Of a stretch of 64,000 nt of DNA, positions 41,919 to 51,168 are shown in pieces; position 1 is the stretch's first letter; each line of letters begins with the position of its first letter. The notes below the pieces were generated by a model that was given only the letters and a program-made list of their open reading frames with translations, made no database searches and was not told the DNA's origin. Position numbers and translations under genes: made by a program. The stretch comes from Micromonospora zingiberis (GTDB lineage Bacteria; Actinomycetota; Actinomycetes; Mycobacteriales; Micromonosporaceae), in contig NZ_SJJR01000001.1 of the NCBI RefSeq assembly GCF_004331455.1, positions 310,001 through 374,000 of the forward strand, written 5' to 3'.

Positions 41919-42676
41919 GCCTGTTTGGTGGCTTCCAGGGCGCGCAGGATGGCGAGTTCGTCGGCGGTGGGTGGCTCGTTGGTGGCCAGTTCGTCGGCGA
42001 CGGCGAGGGGCCAGCCGGTGGCGGCGCGGACCTGGTCCACGGTGACGCCGGGGTGCAGCCGGGTGAGGGTGAGTTCGCAGCTGACCGGGTCGGCTTCGAG
42101 GACGCCGAGGTCGGTGATGACCGTCTTGGGTCCGCCGCCGCGCAGACCGAGCCGGGCCCGGTCACCCGGCCCGGCGCCGTAGCCGAGCGAGGTGACGAAG
42201 TCGACGCGGTCGATGAAGGTACGCAGGCTCTGCCGGACGATGACCACCACCTCGCCGCAGGAGGCGGCGATCTCCGGCGCGCCGCCGGCACCGGGCAGCC
42301 GGACCTTCGGGTCGGTGTAGTCACCCCCGATGACCGTGGTGTTGATGTTGCCGTACCGGTCGAGCTGCGCGGCGCCGAGGAATCCGACGTCGATGCGCCC
42401 GGGTTGCAGCCAGTAGTTGAAGACCTCGGGTACGGAGACCACCGCGTCGGCGGTGTCGGCGAGCACGCCGTCGCCGATGGACAGCGGCAGCCGGTCGGGC
42501 TTGGCGCCGAGGCAGCCGGACTCGTAGATGAGCACGAGGTTCGGGGCGTGGGTGACCCGGGCCAGGTTCGCCGCGGTGCTGGGCAGCCCGATGCCGACGA
42601 AGCAGGCGGTGCCGTCGCGCAACTGTCGGGCGGCGGCGACGGTCATCATCTCGTCGGCGCTGTAGTCGGCGGTCAT
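41906..42676 (-). CDS. pcaJ: 3-oxoadipate CoA-transferase subunit B
   Basis: 256 residues of the CoA-transferase family I beta subunit: FVGIGLPSTAANLAR, LIYESGCLGAKP containing the catalytic Glu, and GAAQLDRYGNINTTVIGG. Activates 3-oxoadipate with CoA from succinyl-CoA together with PcaI. The ATG at 42676 overlaps the pcaI stop by 4 bp. Confidence 0.94.
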   Translation of the reverse strand: MTADYSADEMMTVAAARQLRDGTACFVGIGLPSTAANLARVTHAPNLVLIYESGCLGAKPDRLPLSIGDGVLADTADAVVSVPEVFNYWLQPGRIDVGFLGAAQLDRYGNINTTVIGGDYTDPKVRLPGAGGAPEIAASCGEVVVIVRQSLRTFIDRVDFVTSLGYGAGPGDRARLGLRGGGPKTVITDLGVLEADPVSCELTLTRLHPGVTVDQVRAATGWPLAVADELATNEPPTADELAILRALEATKQAVPS

Positions 42677-43491
42677 GCCGGAACCTCCGCGTCGAGCACG
42701 TGCCGGGCGATCCAGTCCTGGAAGCTGGCCCGTTCCCGGCTGATCGCGTCCCAGGCCCGGTAGAAGTCGTTGTCCCGCACCGAGTAGCCCTGGGTGTACG
42801 ACGGGTGCGCACCGTCGGGGACGTGCGCCACCGCGGTGACGGCCCAGCCCGGCAGGATCACCTGCCCGGGTACCGGATCCAGTTCGTCGACGATCTCCTC
42901 GACGGTGACCAGCGACCGTTCGGCGGCCAGCACCGCCTCCTTCTGCACCCCGGTGATGCCCCACATCTGCACGTTGCCGGCGCGGTCGGCGCGTTGGGCG
43001 TGCACCACGGTCACGTCGGGTCGCAGGGCGGGGACCGCGGTCAGCGTCTCCCCGGTGAACGGGCAGTCGATCGGGCGGATGTTGGTGGTGTGCCGGGGCA
43101 GGTCGGTGCCGGTGTAGCCGCGCAGCACGGCGAACGGCAGGCCACTGGCGCCCGCGACGTACCGGTTGGCCATCCCCGCGTGGCTGTGCTCCTCCAGCTC
43201 CAGCGGCACCGGCCAGGAGTTCTGCACGGCGTCGCGGAAGCGGTGCAGGGAGCCGACGCCGGGGTTGCCGCCCCAGGAGAAGACCAGGCGACGGGCGCAG
43301 CCGGCGCCGATGAGCTGGTCGTAGATGACGTCGGGAGTCATCCGGACCAGGGTCAGCTCGCGCCGTCGCTGTCGGATGATCTCGTGACCGGCGGCGAACG
43401 GAATGAGGTGGGTGAATCCTTCCAGCGCCACGGTGTCGCCGTCGCGGACCAGTTCCGCCACACCGTCGGCCAGCGAGACGAGCTTCGCCAT
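42673..43491 (-). CDS. pcaI: 3-oxoadipate CoA-transferase subunit A
   Basis: 272 residues. The alpha subunit of CoA-transferase I: VRDGDTVALEGFTHLIPFAAGHEIIRQ, CARRLVFSWGGNPGVGS and DVTVVHAQRADRAGNVQMWG. First gene of the leftward pca operon; I use ATG 43491 (MAKLVSLADGV), with AGGCTGATG spacing from an upstream GGGAAGG. Divergent from the aldehyde dehydrogenase across a 250-bp control region. Confidence 0.93.
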   Translation of the reverse strand: MAKLVSLADGVAELVRDGDTVALEGFTHLIPFAAGHEIIRQRRRELTLVRMTPDVIYDQLIGAGCARRLVFSWGGNPGVGSLHRFRDAVQNSWPVPLELEEHSHAGMANRYVAGASGLPFAVLRGYTGTDLPRHTTNIRPIDCPFTGETLTAVPALRPDVTVVHAQRADRAGNVQMWGITGVQKEAVLAAERSLVTVEEIVDELDPVPGQVILPGWAVTAVAHVPDGAHPSYTQGYSVRDNDFYRAWDAISRERASFQDWIARHVLDAEVPA

Positions 43492-43657
43492 CAGCCTTCC
43501 CGCCTTCTCGGGTCCAGCGCCCGCCGCCGGTGTTCGGCATGCGGACTCGCGTACACATCTCGAACGTAATGCCCGGCGCCGGGATCCGTCAACGCGCCCG
43601 ATCCGGCCCGCAGATTTGTCGCGGGCATCGGTTGACTCGCCAGAGAGCCCGTGAAAT

Positions 43658-43680
43658 GTTCTGAATGAGAACGATCGTTC
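43658..43680. promoter_or_regulatory. Overlapping palindromes in the pca/ALDH divergent control region
   Basis: GTTCT-5-AGAAC (43658-43672) overlaps the perfect palindrome GAACGATCGTTC (43669-43680) in the 250-bp gap 43492-43741. A further GCGAAC follows at 43685. Such paired inverted repeats suit IclR-family dimers-of-dimers. The site lies 62-84 bp before the ALDH start, and either of the two IclR proteins encoded at the ends of the divergent operons may bind it. Confidence 0.7.
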
Positions 43681-43741
43681 GGGTTGCGAACAGCCTGCCA
43701 ACTCTCCTCCGGACCATCACCCAGCCGCAAGGAGGATCACC

Positions 43742-45202
43742 ATGCCCCTGCTCGACACCGGCACCTGGCACGGCACGATCTACAGCGACGGCTGGGTGGA
43801 GGCGGCCGGCGGCAGCGCCCCGGTCCGCTCGCCGGCCACCCGCGAAGAGATCGGCCAGGTCGGCGTAGCCGACGCCACGGACGTCGCCCGGGCCGGCGCG
43901 CGGGCCGCCGCCGCGCAGCGCGCCTGGGCCGCCACCAGCTACCTCGACCGGGCCGCCGTGCTGCGCCGGGCCGGCGCACTGTGGGAGCAGCACGCCACCG
44001 AAGTCGGTGACTGGCTGGTCCGCGAAGCCGGGTCGATCCCGCCGAAGGCCGGCGTCGAGACCGCCACCGCCGCGCAGGAGTGCTACGAGGCGGCGGCGCT
44101 GGCCTCGCATCCGCTGGGCGAGATCATTCCGAGCGCGCAGCCGCGCCTGAGCCTGGCCCGGCGGCGACCGGTCGGCGTGGTCGGGGTGATCTCCCCGTTC
44201 AACTTCCCGCTGATCCTGGCCATCCGCTCGGTCGCGCCCGCACTGGCGCTGGGCAACGCGGTGGTGCTCAAGCCCGACGTCCGCACGGCGGTGTCCGGCG
44301 GGCTGGCACTGGCCCGCGTCTTCGAGGAGGCCGGGCTGCCCGACGGGCTGCTGCACGTGCTGCCGGGCGGGGCGGAGACCGGCGAGGCACTGGTCGCCGA
44401 TCCGCACGTACGCGTGGTCAGCTTCACCGGGTCGACCGCGGCGGGCCGCAAGGTCGGCGAGGCCGCCGCCCGGCACCTCAAGCGGGCGCATCTGGAACTG
44501 GGCGGCAACTCCGCCCTGGTGGTGCTCGACGACGCGGACCTGGACCTCGCCGTCTCGGCCGGCGCCTGGGGTTCCTTCCTGCACCAGGGGCAGATCTGCA
44601 TGACCACCGGCCGGCACCTGGTGCACGCCACCCTCGCCGAACGGTACGTCGACGCCCTCGCCGAGAAGGCCGACCACCTGCCCGTCGGCGACCCCGGCAA
44701 GGAGCGGGTGGCGCTCGGGCCGATCATCGACGAGGCGCAGCGCGACAAGATCCACGCGCTGGTCACGGCGAGCGTCGACGCGGGCGCCCGGCTGGCCGCC
44801 GGTGGCCGCTACGACGGGCTGTTCTACCGCCCGACGGTGCTCGCCGACGTCACCCCGGCCACTCCGGCGTACGCGCAGGAGGTCTTCGGTCCGGTCGCCC
44901 CGGTGCTCAGCTTCACCGACCTGGACGAGGCCGCAGCGCTGGCCGCCGACACCGAGTACGGGTTGTCGCTGGGCATCCTCAGCCGTGACGTGATGAAGGC
45001 GATGGCGCTGGCCGACCGGATCCCGAGCGGCATCGTGCACATCAACGACCAGACCGTCAGCGACGAGGCGGTGGCCCCGTTCGGCGGGGTCGGCGCCTCC
45101 GGCACCGGCTCCCGGTTCGGTGGGCCGGCGGCGAACGTGGCGGCGTTCACCGAGACGCAGTGGCTGACCATGCAGGGTGACATCACCCGGTACCCGTTCT
45201 GA
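43742..45202 (+). CDS. Aldehyde dehydrogenase, benzaldehyde/vanillin dehydrogenase-like
   Basis: 486 residues. NAD-binding (VISPFNFPL, SFTGSTAAGRKV), catalytic Glu in LELGGNSALVVL and catalytic Cys in GQICMT. The sequence resembles benzaldehyde and vanillin dehydrogenases (XylC/Vdh). Placed with pobA and the pca genes it probably oxidises 4-hydroxybenzaldehyde or vanillin to the corresponding benzoate. AAGGAGG before the ATG is a strong ribosome site. Confidence 0.88.
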   Translation: MPLLDTGTWHGTIYSDGWVEAAGGSAPVRSPATREEIGQVGVADATDVARAGARAAAAQRAWAATSYLDRAAVLRRAGALWEQHATEVGDWLVREAGSIPPKAGVETATAAQECYEAAALASHPLGEIIPSAQPRLSLARRRPVGVVGVISPFNFPLILAIRSVAPALALGNAVVLKPDVRTAVSGGLALARVFEEAGLPDGLLHVLPGGAETGEALVADPHVRVVSFTGSTAAGRKVGEAAARHLKRAHLELGGNSALVVLDDADLDLAVSAGAWGSFLHQGQICMTTGRHLVHATLAERYVDALAEKADHLPVGDPGKERVALGPIIDEAQRDKIHALVTASVDAGARLAAGGRYDGLFYRPTVLADVTPATPAYAQEVFGPVAPVLSFTDLDEAAALAADTEYGLSLGILSRDVMKAMALADRIPSGIVHINDQTVSDEAVAPFGGVGASGTGSRFGGPAANVAAFTETQWLTMQGDITRYPF

Positions 45203-45215
45203 GTCGGGGCCAGCG

Positions 45216-46076
45216 ATGGCGGGCGGAAGCCGCTCCCCCGGCGCGTCGGTGACGTCGCGGGTGCTGGCCGTGCTCGGCGCGTTCGACGCGGCCCACCCGG
45301 CGCTGACGCTCAGCGACATCGCCCGGCGCAGCGGCCTGCCGCTGGCCACCACCCACCGGTTGGTCGCGGAACTGGTCGGCGGCCGGGCCCTGGCCCGCGC
45401 CGCCGACGGCACCTACCGCATCGGCGTACGGCTGTGGGAGGTCGGTCTGCTCTCCCCACTGCACGGTCAACTGCGCGAGGTGGCGCTGCCCTACCTCCAG
45501 GAGTTGTACACCACGGTCCGGGAGAACGTGCACCTGGCGGTCCGCGACGGCGACGAGGCGCTCTACGTGGAGAAGGTCACCGGCCACCGCTCGGTGCCGA
45601 CCATCTCCCGGGCCGGGGGCCGCCTGCCACTGCACGCCACCGGAGTCGGCAAGGCGCTGCTCGCGTACGCCCCACCGGAGGTGGTCGCCGCGCACCTGCG
45701 GCAGCCGTTGCGCCGCTGCACCCCGTACACCGTCACCGAGCCCGGCCGACTCGCCCGTGAGCTGGCCACGGTCCGCGAGCGGGGCTGGGCGCGCACCCAC
45801 GAGGAGATGACCCTCGGCTCCTGCTCGGTCGCCGTGGCGGTGCACGGACCCGACGGCACCGTGCTGGCCGCCATCGGCGTCGTCGGGCACAGCCTCGGTG
45901 CCGCACCGCAACGGCTGGTCCCGGCGCTACGCGCGGCGGCCGACCAGGTGGCGGCCCGGCTGGTCGAGGCCCAGCAACCGTACGATGCGCGGCAGGCGAG
46001 CGGCGCAGCGGCAGAACCCGCCTTCCACTGGACGGAAACCGACAGCGGCGCCCCGGGCCGGCAGCGGGCAGGCTGA
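45216..46076 (+). CDS. IclR-family regulator, PobR-like
   Basis: 286 residues: HTH LTLSDIARRSGLPLATTHRLVAELV and IclR effector domain (GRLPLHATGVGKALLAYAPPEVVAAHL; EEMTLGSCSVAVAV). ATG 45216 is 14 bp after the ALDH stop; the frame is open to a GTG at 45177 inside ALDH. The location directly before pobA suggests it responds to 4-hydroxybenzoate. The C-terminal ~35 residues are unconserved. Confidence 0.85.
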   Translation: MAGGSRSPGASVTSRVLAVLGAFDAAHPALTLSDIARRSGLPLATTHRLVAELVGGRALARAADGTYRIGVRLWEVGLLSPLHGQLREVALPYLQELYTTVRENVHLAVRDGDEALYVEKVTGHRSVPTISRAGGRLPLHATGVGKALLAYAPPEVVAAHLRQPLRRCTPYTVTEPGRLARELATVRERGWARTHEEMTLGSCSVAVAVHGPDGTVLAAIGVVGHSLGAAPQRLVPALRAAADQVAARLVEAQQPYDARQASGAAAEPAFHWTETDSGAPGRQRAG

Positions 46077-46146
46077 GGCCAGCCCAGCGGCAGGCAGGCT
46101 CAGCGCGGGCGGCGAGGTCGTCGGCGGGAGGATCGAGGAGGCACGG

Positions 46147-47316
46147 ATGCGTACCCAGGTCGGCATCGTCGGAGCGGGACCGGCTGGTCTCATGCTGTCG
46201 CACCTGCTGCACCGGCACGGCATCTCCTCGGTGGTGCTGGAGAGCCGCAGCCGGGAGTACGTGGAACACCGGCTGCGCGCCGGGGTGCTCGAACAGGGCT
46301 CGGTCGACCTGCTCCGCGACACCGGCCTGGGGGCCCGCCTGGACCGCGAGGGGATGCGGCACGAGGGGATCGAGCTGCGCTTCGACGGCGAGTCGCACCG
46401 GGTGCCGATGACCGAGCTGACCGGCCGGGCGATCACCGTGTACGGCCAGCAGGAGGTGGTCAAGGACATGATCGCCGCCCGGCTCGCCGCCGGTGGCACG
46501 ATCCTGTTCGAGGCCGCGGCGACCCGGCTGTCCGGCCTGGAATCCGCGCCGGTGGTGCACTACCGGCACGACGGGCGCGACGAGGAGCTGCACTGTGACT
46601 TCGTGGTCGGCTGCGACGGCTTCCACGGGGTGAGCCGGGCCGCCGTCCCCGACGGCGTACTGCGCACCTACGAGCGCACCTATCCGTTCGCCTGGCTGGG
46701 CGTACTCGCCGCCGCCGCACCGGCGGTGGACGAACTCATCTACGCCCACCACGAACGGGGCTTCGCCCTCTACAGCATGCGCTCGCCGGAGATCTCCCGG
46801 CTCTACCTCCAGGTCCCCGCCGACGAGGACATCGCCGACTGGCCCGACGAGCGGATCTGGGCCGAGCTGCGGACCCGCCTGGAGACGGTGCCGAACTGGA
46901 CGCTCAACGAGGGGCCGGTGCTGGAGAAGTCCATCACCCCGCTGCGCAGCCTGGTGGTCGAGCCGATGCAGTGGCAGCGGCTGTACCTGGCCGGCGACGC
47001 CGTGCACATCGTGCCGCCCACCGGCGCGAAGGGCATGAACCTGGCGTTGGCCGACGTGGCGCTGCTCGGGGACGCCTTCGCCGCCTGGTACGCCGACGGC
47101 GGCACCGACCTGCTCGACGACTACTCGCGTACCGCCCTGCGTCGGGTCTGGCGGGCGCAGCAGTTCTCCTGGTGGATGACCTCGATGCTGCACCGCCTCG
47201 ACGCCGACGACCCGTACGAGGCCAAGCTCCAGTCGGCGACCCTGCGCTACGTGACGACCTCCCCCGCGTACGCCACCAGCCTCGCCGAGAACTACGTCGG
47301 CCTTCCTGCCGTCTGA
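46147..47316 (+). CDS. pobA: 4-hydroxybenzoate 3-monooxygenase
   Basis: 389 residues, the usual length. FAD-binding GIVGAGPAGLML, the NADPH/FAD DG motif VVGCDGFHGVSR and GDAVHIVPPTGAKGMNLALAD are all present, with the PobA-specific EHRLRAGVLEQG. Makes protocatechuate, the substrate of PcaGH encoded on the divergent operon. ATG 46147 has GAGGAGG six bases upstream; the frame is open through the preceding gene's end. Confidence 0.95.
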   Translation: MRTQVGIVGAGPAGLMLSHLLHRHGISSVVLESRSREYVEHRLRAGVLEQGSVDLLRDTGLGARLDREGMRHEGIELRFDGESHRVPMTELTGRAITVYGQQEVVKDMIAARLAAGGTILFEAAATRLSGLESAPVVHYRHDGRDEELHCDFVVGCDGFHGVSRAAVPDGVLRTYERTYPFAWLGVLAAAAPAVDELIYAHHERGFALYSMRSPEISRLYLQVPADEDIADWPDERIWAELRTRLETVPNWTLNEGPVLEKSITPLRSLVVEPMQWQRLYLAGDAVHIVPPTGAKGMNLALADVALLGDAFAAWYADGGTDLLDDYSRTALRRVWRAQQFSWWMTSMLHRLDADDPYEAKLQSATLRYVTTSPAYATSLAENYVGLPAV

Positions 47317-47533
47317 CCCGACCACGCCGGGGTTGCGCTGACCGCAACTCCGACCCAACCGAGTGGATCACCGGCGCTCGGGGGCGAGTCCGGTTCAGGT
47401 GGCGGGAACTGGTGCGGGCCGGCGTCCGACTAGGTGCTCAAGCGGCGGGCATCCGGGCGACGGCAGCAACCACTGACCCGAAGGGCACGGGCCAGGTCCG
47501 CACCAAAGAACCTTACTCCGATCGGAAAAGTGC

Positions 47534-48997
47534 ATGTCTCTGACCGAAGTACCCGGCACACCCACGCCGGAACCCTCCCCCGGCCCTGACCCGTCCACCG
47601 CCGAAGCGCCGCCGAACCGCCCGCAGCGGCGCCCGTCGCCGCTGGCCGCGCTCCTGGTCCGCCTGCACTTCTACGCCGGCATCCTGGTCGCCCCGTTCCT
47701 GGTGGTCGCCGCGCTGACCGGTCTGGCGTACACCGTCACGCCGCAGTTGGATCGCGTGCTCTACGGCGACCAGTTGACCGTCGCCACCGTCGGCGAGCAG
47801 GCGCGACCGTTGGCCGAGCAGATCGTCGCGGCGCAGGCCGCCCACCCGGACGGCAGCCTGGTCACCGTGTCCCCCGGCACCGGGGACCGGACGACCCAGG
47901 TGGTCTTCGCGCTGCCCGAGTTGGGCGACCGGCAGCACACCGTCTACGTCGACCCGTACACCGGCGAGGTGAAGGGGCAGCTGACCACCTGGTTCGGCTC
48001 CACGCCCGCCACCACCTGGCTGGACGACCTGCACCGCAACCTGCACCTGGGCGAGTTCGGGCGGCACTACTCCGAGATCGCGGCGAGCTGGCTGTGGGTG
48101 CTGGCGCTCGGCGGCATCATCCTGTGGTGGCGGCGCCGCAGCGCCGGCCGGAGCCGGGTGAAGCACCTGCTGGTGCCGGATCTCACCACCGGGCGGGGCG
48201 TACGGCGGACCCGGGGTTGGCACGCCACCCTCGGTGTCTGGCTCGCCGTGGGACTGCTCGGACTCTCGGCGACCGGGCTGACCTGGTCCCGGTTCGCCGG
48301 GGAGAACTTCGCCGCCGGCCTGACCGCGCTCGACGCCGGCCGCCCGGCCCTGTCGACCAGCCTGACCGGCGCTCCTGCCACGGGTGGCGGGGACCATCAG
48401 CACGGCGGGGCACCGTCGGCGGCGGCCGACCCGGCGACCTTCGACCGGGTGCTGGCGGCGGCCCGCAACGCCGGGCTGGGCGGCCCGGTCGAGATCAGCC
48501 CCGGCGAGGCCGGCGACGCCTGGGCGGTCGGCCAGACCGACAACACCTGGCCGGTCGGGCGGGACCGGGTGGCCGTCGACCCTGACACCGGTGCGGTGAC
48601 CGCGCGCAGCGACTTCGCCGACTGGCCGTTGCTGGCCAAGCTCAGCGCGCTCGGCATCCAGGCACACATGGGTCTGCTCTTCGGCCCGGTCAACCAGATC
48701 CTGCTCGCCGCCATCGCCGTCGGCCTGCTCTGCGTCGTGGTCTGGGGCTACCGGATGTGGTGGCAGCGCCGCCCCACCCGGGCGGACCGGCGGGCGCTGG
48801 TCGGCGCCCCGCCCGCCCGGGGTGCCCTGCGTAACGTGCCGTGGTGGGCGTTGCTGCTTGGCGTGCCGGTGGTCGCCGCGCTCGGCTGGGCCCTGCCGTG
48901 GTTCGGGGTGACGCTGCTCGGTTTCCTCGTCATCGACGTCGTGCTGGGCTTCGTGGCCCGACGACGTGCCGGCCGGTCCGCGCCCGCGAGTAGCTGA
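47534..48997 (+). CDS. PepSY-associated membrane protein (PiuB-like)
   Basis: 487 residues. Four or five membrane helices (LHFYAGILVAPFLVVAALTGLAYTVTP; WLWVLALGGIILWW; GVWLAVGLLGLSATGLTWS; LLAAIAVGLLCVVVWGYRMWW; WWALLLGVPVVAALGW then a last pair) with PepSY-type extracellular domains (HTVYVDPYTGEV) between them. PiuB-like proteins are often tied to metal/siderophore reduction or uptake. A His/Gly-rich stretch (GGGDHQHGG) could bind metal. The 217-bp gap before it holds no clear operator. A leaderless/weak start ATG 47534 is used. Confidence 0.85.
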   Translation: MSLTEVPGTPTPEPSPGPDPSTAEAPPNRPQRRPSPLAALLVRLHFYAGILVAPFLVVAALTGLAYTVTPQLDRVLYGDQLTVATVGEQARPLAEQIVAAQAAHPDGSLVTVSPGTGDRTTQVVFALPELGDRQHTVYVDPYTGEVKGQLTTWFGSTPATTWLDDLHRNLHLGEFGRHYSEIAASWLWVLALGGIILWWRRRSAGRSRVKHLLVPDLTTGRGVRRTRGWHATLGVWLAVGLLGLSATGLTWSRFAGENFAAGLTALDAGRPALSTSLTGAPATGGGDHQHGGAPSAAADPATFDRVLAAARNAGLGGPVEISPGEAGDAWAVGQTDNTWPVGRDRVAVDPDTGAVTARSDFADWPLLAKLSALGIQAHMGLLFGPVNQILLAAIAVGLLCVVVWGYRMWWQRRPTRADRRALVGAPPARGALRNVPWWALLLGVPVVAALGWALPWFGVTLLGFLVIDVVLGFVARRRAGRSAPASS

Positions 48998-49004
48998 CGC
49001 CGTC

Positions 49005-49072
49005 GACTCCGTTCCGGCGGATCGGCGGTGGCCGGTTACACCGGGATCCCGCCATCGCGCCGGAACGGAGTC
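49005..49072 (+). terminator. Terminator-like inverted repeat
   Basis: GACTCCGTTCCGGCG (49005-49019) pairs perfectly with 49058-49072 over 15 bp, with a 38-nt GC-rich loop, just after the PepSY-protein stop at 48997. Confidence 0.7.
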
Positions 49073-49180
49073 GCGCACCGGCGTCCGATTCGGTACGCGG
49101 GCATGGCGCGCGGCGGCGTTACGGGGTAGAAAGATCTCAATCCACTTCTCCACCACCGTGGCACCGGTCCGGCGCGGCGA

Positions 49181-49192
49181 GAGAGCGCTCTC
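49181..49192. promoter_or_regulatory. LacI-type operator upstream of the beta-helix gene
   Basis: GAGAGCGCTCTC is a perfect 12-bp palindrome with the central CG typical of LacI/CebR-type repressors, 53 bp before the ATG at 49245. It suggests carbohydrate-responsive control by a regulator not encoded next to it. Confidence 0.65.
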
Positions 49193-49244
49193 ACGCCGCA
49201 TCCACCACGTCGTCGGGCCGCAACCCGACGGGAAGGACGCACCC

Positions 49245-51110
49245 ATGCCGACTCCACCACCACACCGTCGACGGCTCGGCCGGGCACTGGCCTTCGGGCT
49301 CGTGCTGGCCACCACCGCGGTGGCCACCAACACCCCGGTCAGCGCCGGTCCGCCGCGACCGACCACCCCCGACCTCGGGCCCCACGTCACGATCTTCGAC
49401 CCGAGCATGCCGGTCAGCCGGATCCAGGCCGTCCTCGACGCGGCCCACGCCGCACAGGTGGACAACGAGATGGGCACCACCCGGCACGCCTACCTGTTCC
49501 GGCCCGGCCGGTACGGCACCGACGAGCAGCCGTTGCAGATCAAGGTCGGCTACTACACGGAGATCTCCGGGCTGGGTGCCTCCCCCACCGACGTGGTCAT
49601 CAACGGCAAGATCGAGGCGTACAACCGTTGCCTCACCGAGGGCGGCACCGGCAACTGCATCGCGCTGGTCAACTTCTGGCGTACGCTGTCGAACCTCTCG
49701 CTGCACGTCAACGCCGCCGGCCAGGACGACTGCCGCGCCACGGCCAACTTCTGGGCGGTGTCCCAGGCGGTGTCGATGCGCCGGCTCGACATCAGCGGCG
49801 GCGGGCTGTCGCTGATGGACTACTGCACCAACGGACCGCAGTACGCCAGCGGCGGCTTCATCGCCGACTCCCGGTTGCCGGCCACCACCAACGGCTCCCA
49901 GCAACAGTGGCTGACCCGCGACAGCGAGGTCGAAAGCTGGTCCAACGGGGTGTGGAACCAGGTGTTCTCCGGTGTGGTCGGCGCCCCCGACGACGCCGGC
50001 TTCCCCGACCCGCCGTACACCACCCTGGACCGCACCCCGGTCAGCCGGGAGAAGCCGTACCTGTTCGTCGACGCCAAGGGCAAGTACCAGGTCCGGGTAC
50101 CCGCCGCCCGCCGCGACACCCGGGGCATCACCTGGGCCAACGGCCTGACGCCCGGACGGAGCATCCCGATCGGTGACTTCTTCGTCGCCAGGCCGTCCGA
50201 CCCGGTACAGGTGATCAACGCCCAGCTCGCCCGGGGCAAGCACCTGCTGCTCACCCCCGGCGTGTACGACGTGGCCCGCAGCATCGAGGTACGCCGACCG
50301 GACACGATCGTCCTCGGCATCGGCCACGCCACCCTCACCGCCGTCAACGGGTCGGTGCCGCTGGACATCGCGGGCGTACCCGGGGTGGTGGTCGCCGGGG
50401 TCACCATCGACGCCGGGCTCAAGGAGTCACCGGTGCTGCTGCGGGTCGGCCGCAAGAGCGGCCCCGACCGTGGCACGCCGAAGAACCCGACCACGCTCTC
50501 CGACGTGTACTTCCGGGTCGGCGGGCCGCACATCGGCAAGACGGACACCGCGTTGGAGGTCAACAGCGACCACGTTCTGATCGACCACACCTGGGTGTGG
50601 CGGGGCGACCACGGCGTCGAGGGCTTCACCGAGGGCGTCAACGGCGACACCGACCGCTGGCGTACCAACACCGGGCGCTACGGCGTGATCGTCAACGGCG
50701 ATCACGTGACCGCCACCGGCCTCTTCGTCGAGCACTTCCAGCGGTACAACACCGTGTGGAACGGTGAGCACGGCACCACGATCCTCTACCAGAACGAGTT
50801 GCCGTACGACCCGCCGACGCAGGCCGACTGGCACAACGGCAAGACCAACGGGTGGGCCGGCTACAAGGTCGGCGACCGGGTCCGGCAGCACACCCTGCAC
50901 GGCGGCGGGGTGTACGTGTTCAACCAGAACAACCCGTCGATCCGGACCGAGAACGGCTTCGAGGTGCCGGTACGCCCCGGCATCCGGCTACGGCACATCA
51001 TGACGGTCAACCTCAGCGCCGGCACCATCGACCACGTGGTCAACGGGGTCGGCGAGGCCGCCGACATGACCCGCGTCGGCGCCCCCGTCTACCTCAAGCA
51101 ATACCCGTAG
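49245..51110 (+). CDS. Secreted right-handed beta-helix protein (pectate-lyase/glucanase-like fold)
   Basis: 621 residues. Signal peptide (RRRLGRALAFGLVLATTAVATNTPVSA) followed by a long beta-helix pattern: repeated strands such as YTEISGLGASPTDVVINGKIEA, LVNFWRTLSNLSLHV, IDHTWVWRGDHG. Related actinobacterial proteins are often labelled 'adenylyl cyclase' without basis. The fold and the upstream LacI-type operator fit an extracellular polysaccharide-binding or -cleaving enzyme (GH55/laminarinase-like), but I cannot assign catalytic residues. ATG 49245 has GGAAGGACG upstream; the frame opens at 48966. Confidence 0.7.
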   Translation: MPTPPPHRRRLGRALAFGLVLATTAVATNTPVSAGPPRPTTPDLGPHVTIFDPSMPVSRIQAVLDAAHAAQVDNEMGTTRHAYLFRPGRYGTDEQPLQIKVGYYTEISGLGASPTDVVINGKIEAYNRCLTEGGTGNCIALVNFWRTLSNLSLHVNAAGQDDCRATANFWAVSQAVSMRRLDISGGGLSLMDYCTNGPQYASGGFIADSRLPATTNGSQQQWLTRDSEVESWSNGVWNQVFSGVVGAPDDAGFPDPPYTTLDRTPVSREKPYLFVDAKGKYQVRVPAARRDTRGITWANGLTPGRSIPIGDFFVARPSDPVQVINAQLARGKHLLLTPGVYDVARSIEVRRPDTIVLGIGHATLTAVNGSVPLDIAGVPGVVVAGVTIDAGLKESPVLLRVGRKSGPDRGTPKNPTTLSDVYFRVGGPHIGKTDTALEVNSDHVLIDHTWVWRGDHGVEGFTEGVNGDTDRWRTNTGRYGVIVNGDHVTATGLFVEHFQRYNTVWNGEHGTTILYQNELPYDPPTQADWHNGKTNGWAGYKVGDRVRQHTLHGGGVYVFNQNNPSIRTENGFEVPVRPGIRLRHIMTVNLSAGTIDHVVNGVGEAADMTRVGAPVYLKQYP

Positions 51111-51116
51111 ACCGGT

Positions 51117-51168
51117 AAGGAAGGGCCCCTTCCTAACGCCTCCGGTAGAGGAAGGGGCCCTTGTTAAC
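51117..51168. repeat. 52-bp two-armed GTTAA/GGGGCCC repeat, copy B (inverted)
   Basis: Reverse complement of this interval aligns base for base in layout with 19133-19184: GTTAACAAGGGCCCCTTCCT, an 11-bp spacer, then GTTAGGAAGGGGCCCTTCCT plus T. It lies 6 bp after the beta-helix stop and may act as its terminator. Confidence 0.85.

Noticed and set aside
43589..45412. 607-codon minus-strand frame over the aldehyde dehydrogenase
   Set aside because: Shadow of a gene with catalytic Cys/Glu motifs on the plus strand.
47513..49480. 655-codon minus-strand open frame
   Set aside because: Antisense to the PepSY membrane gene and the start of the beta-helix gene; composition artefact.
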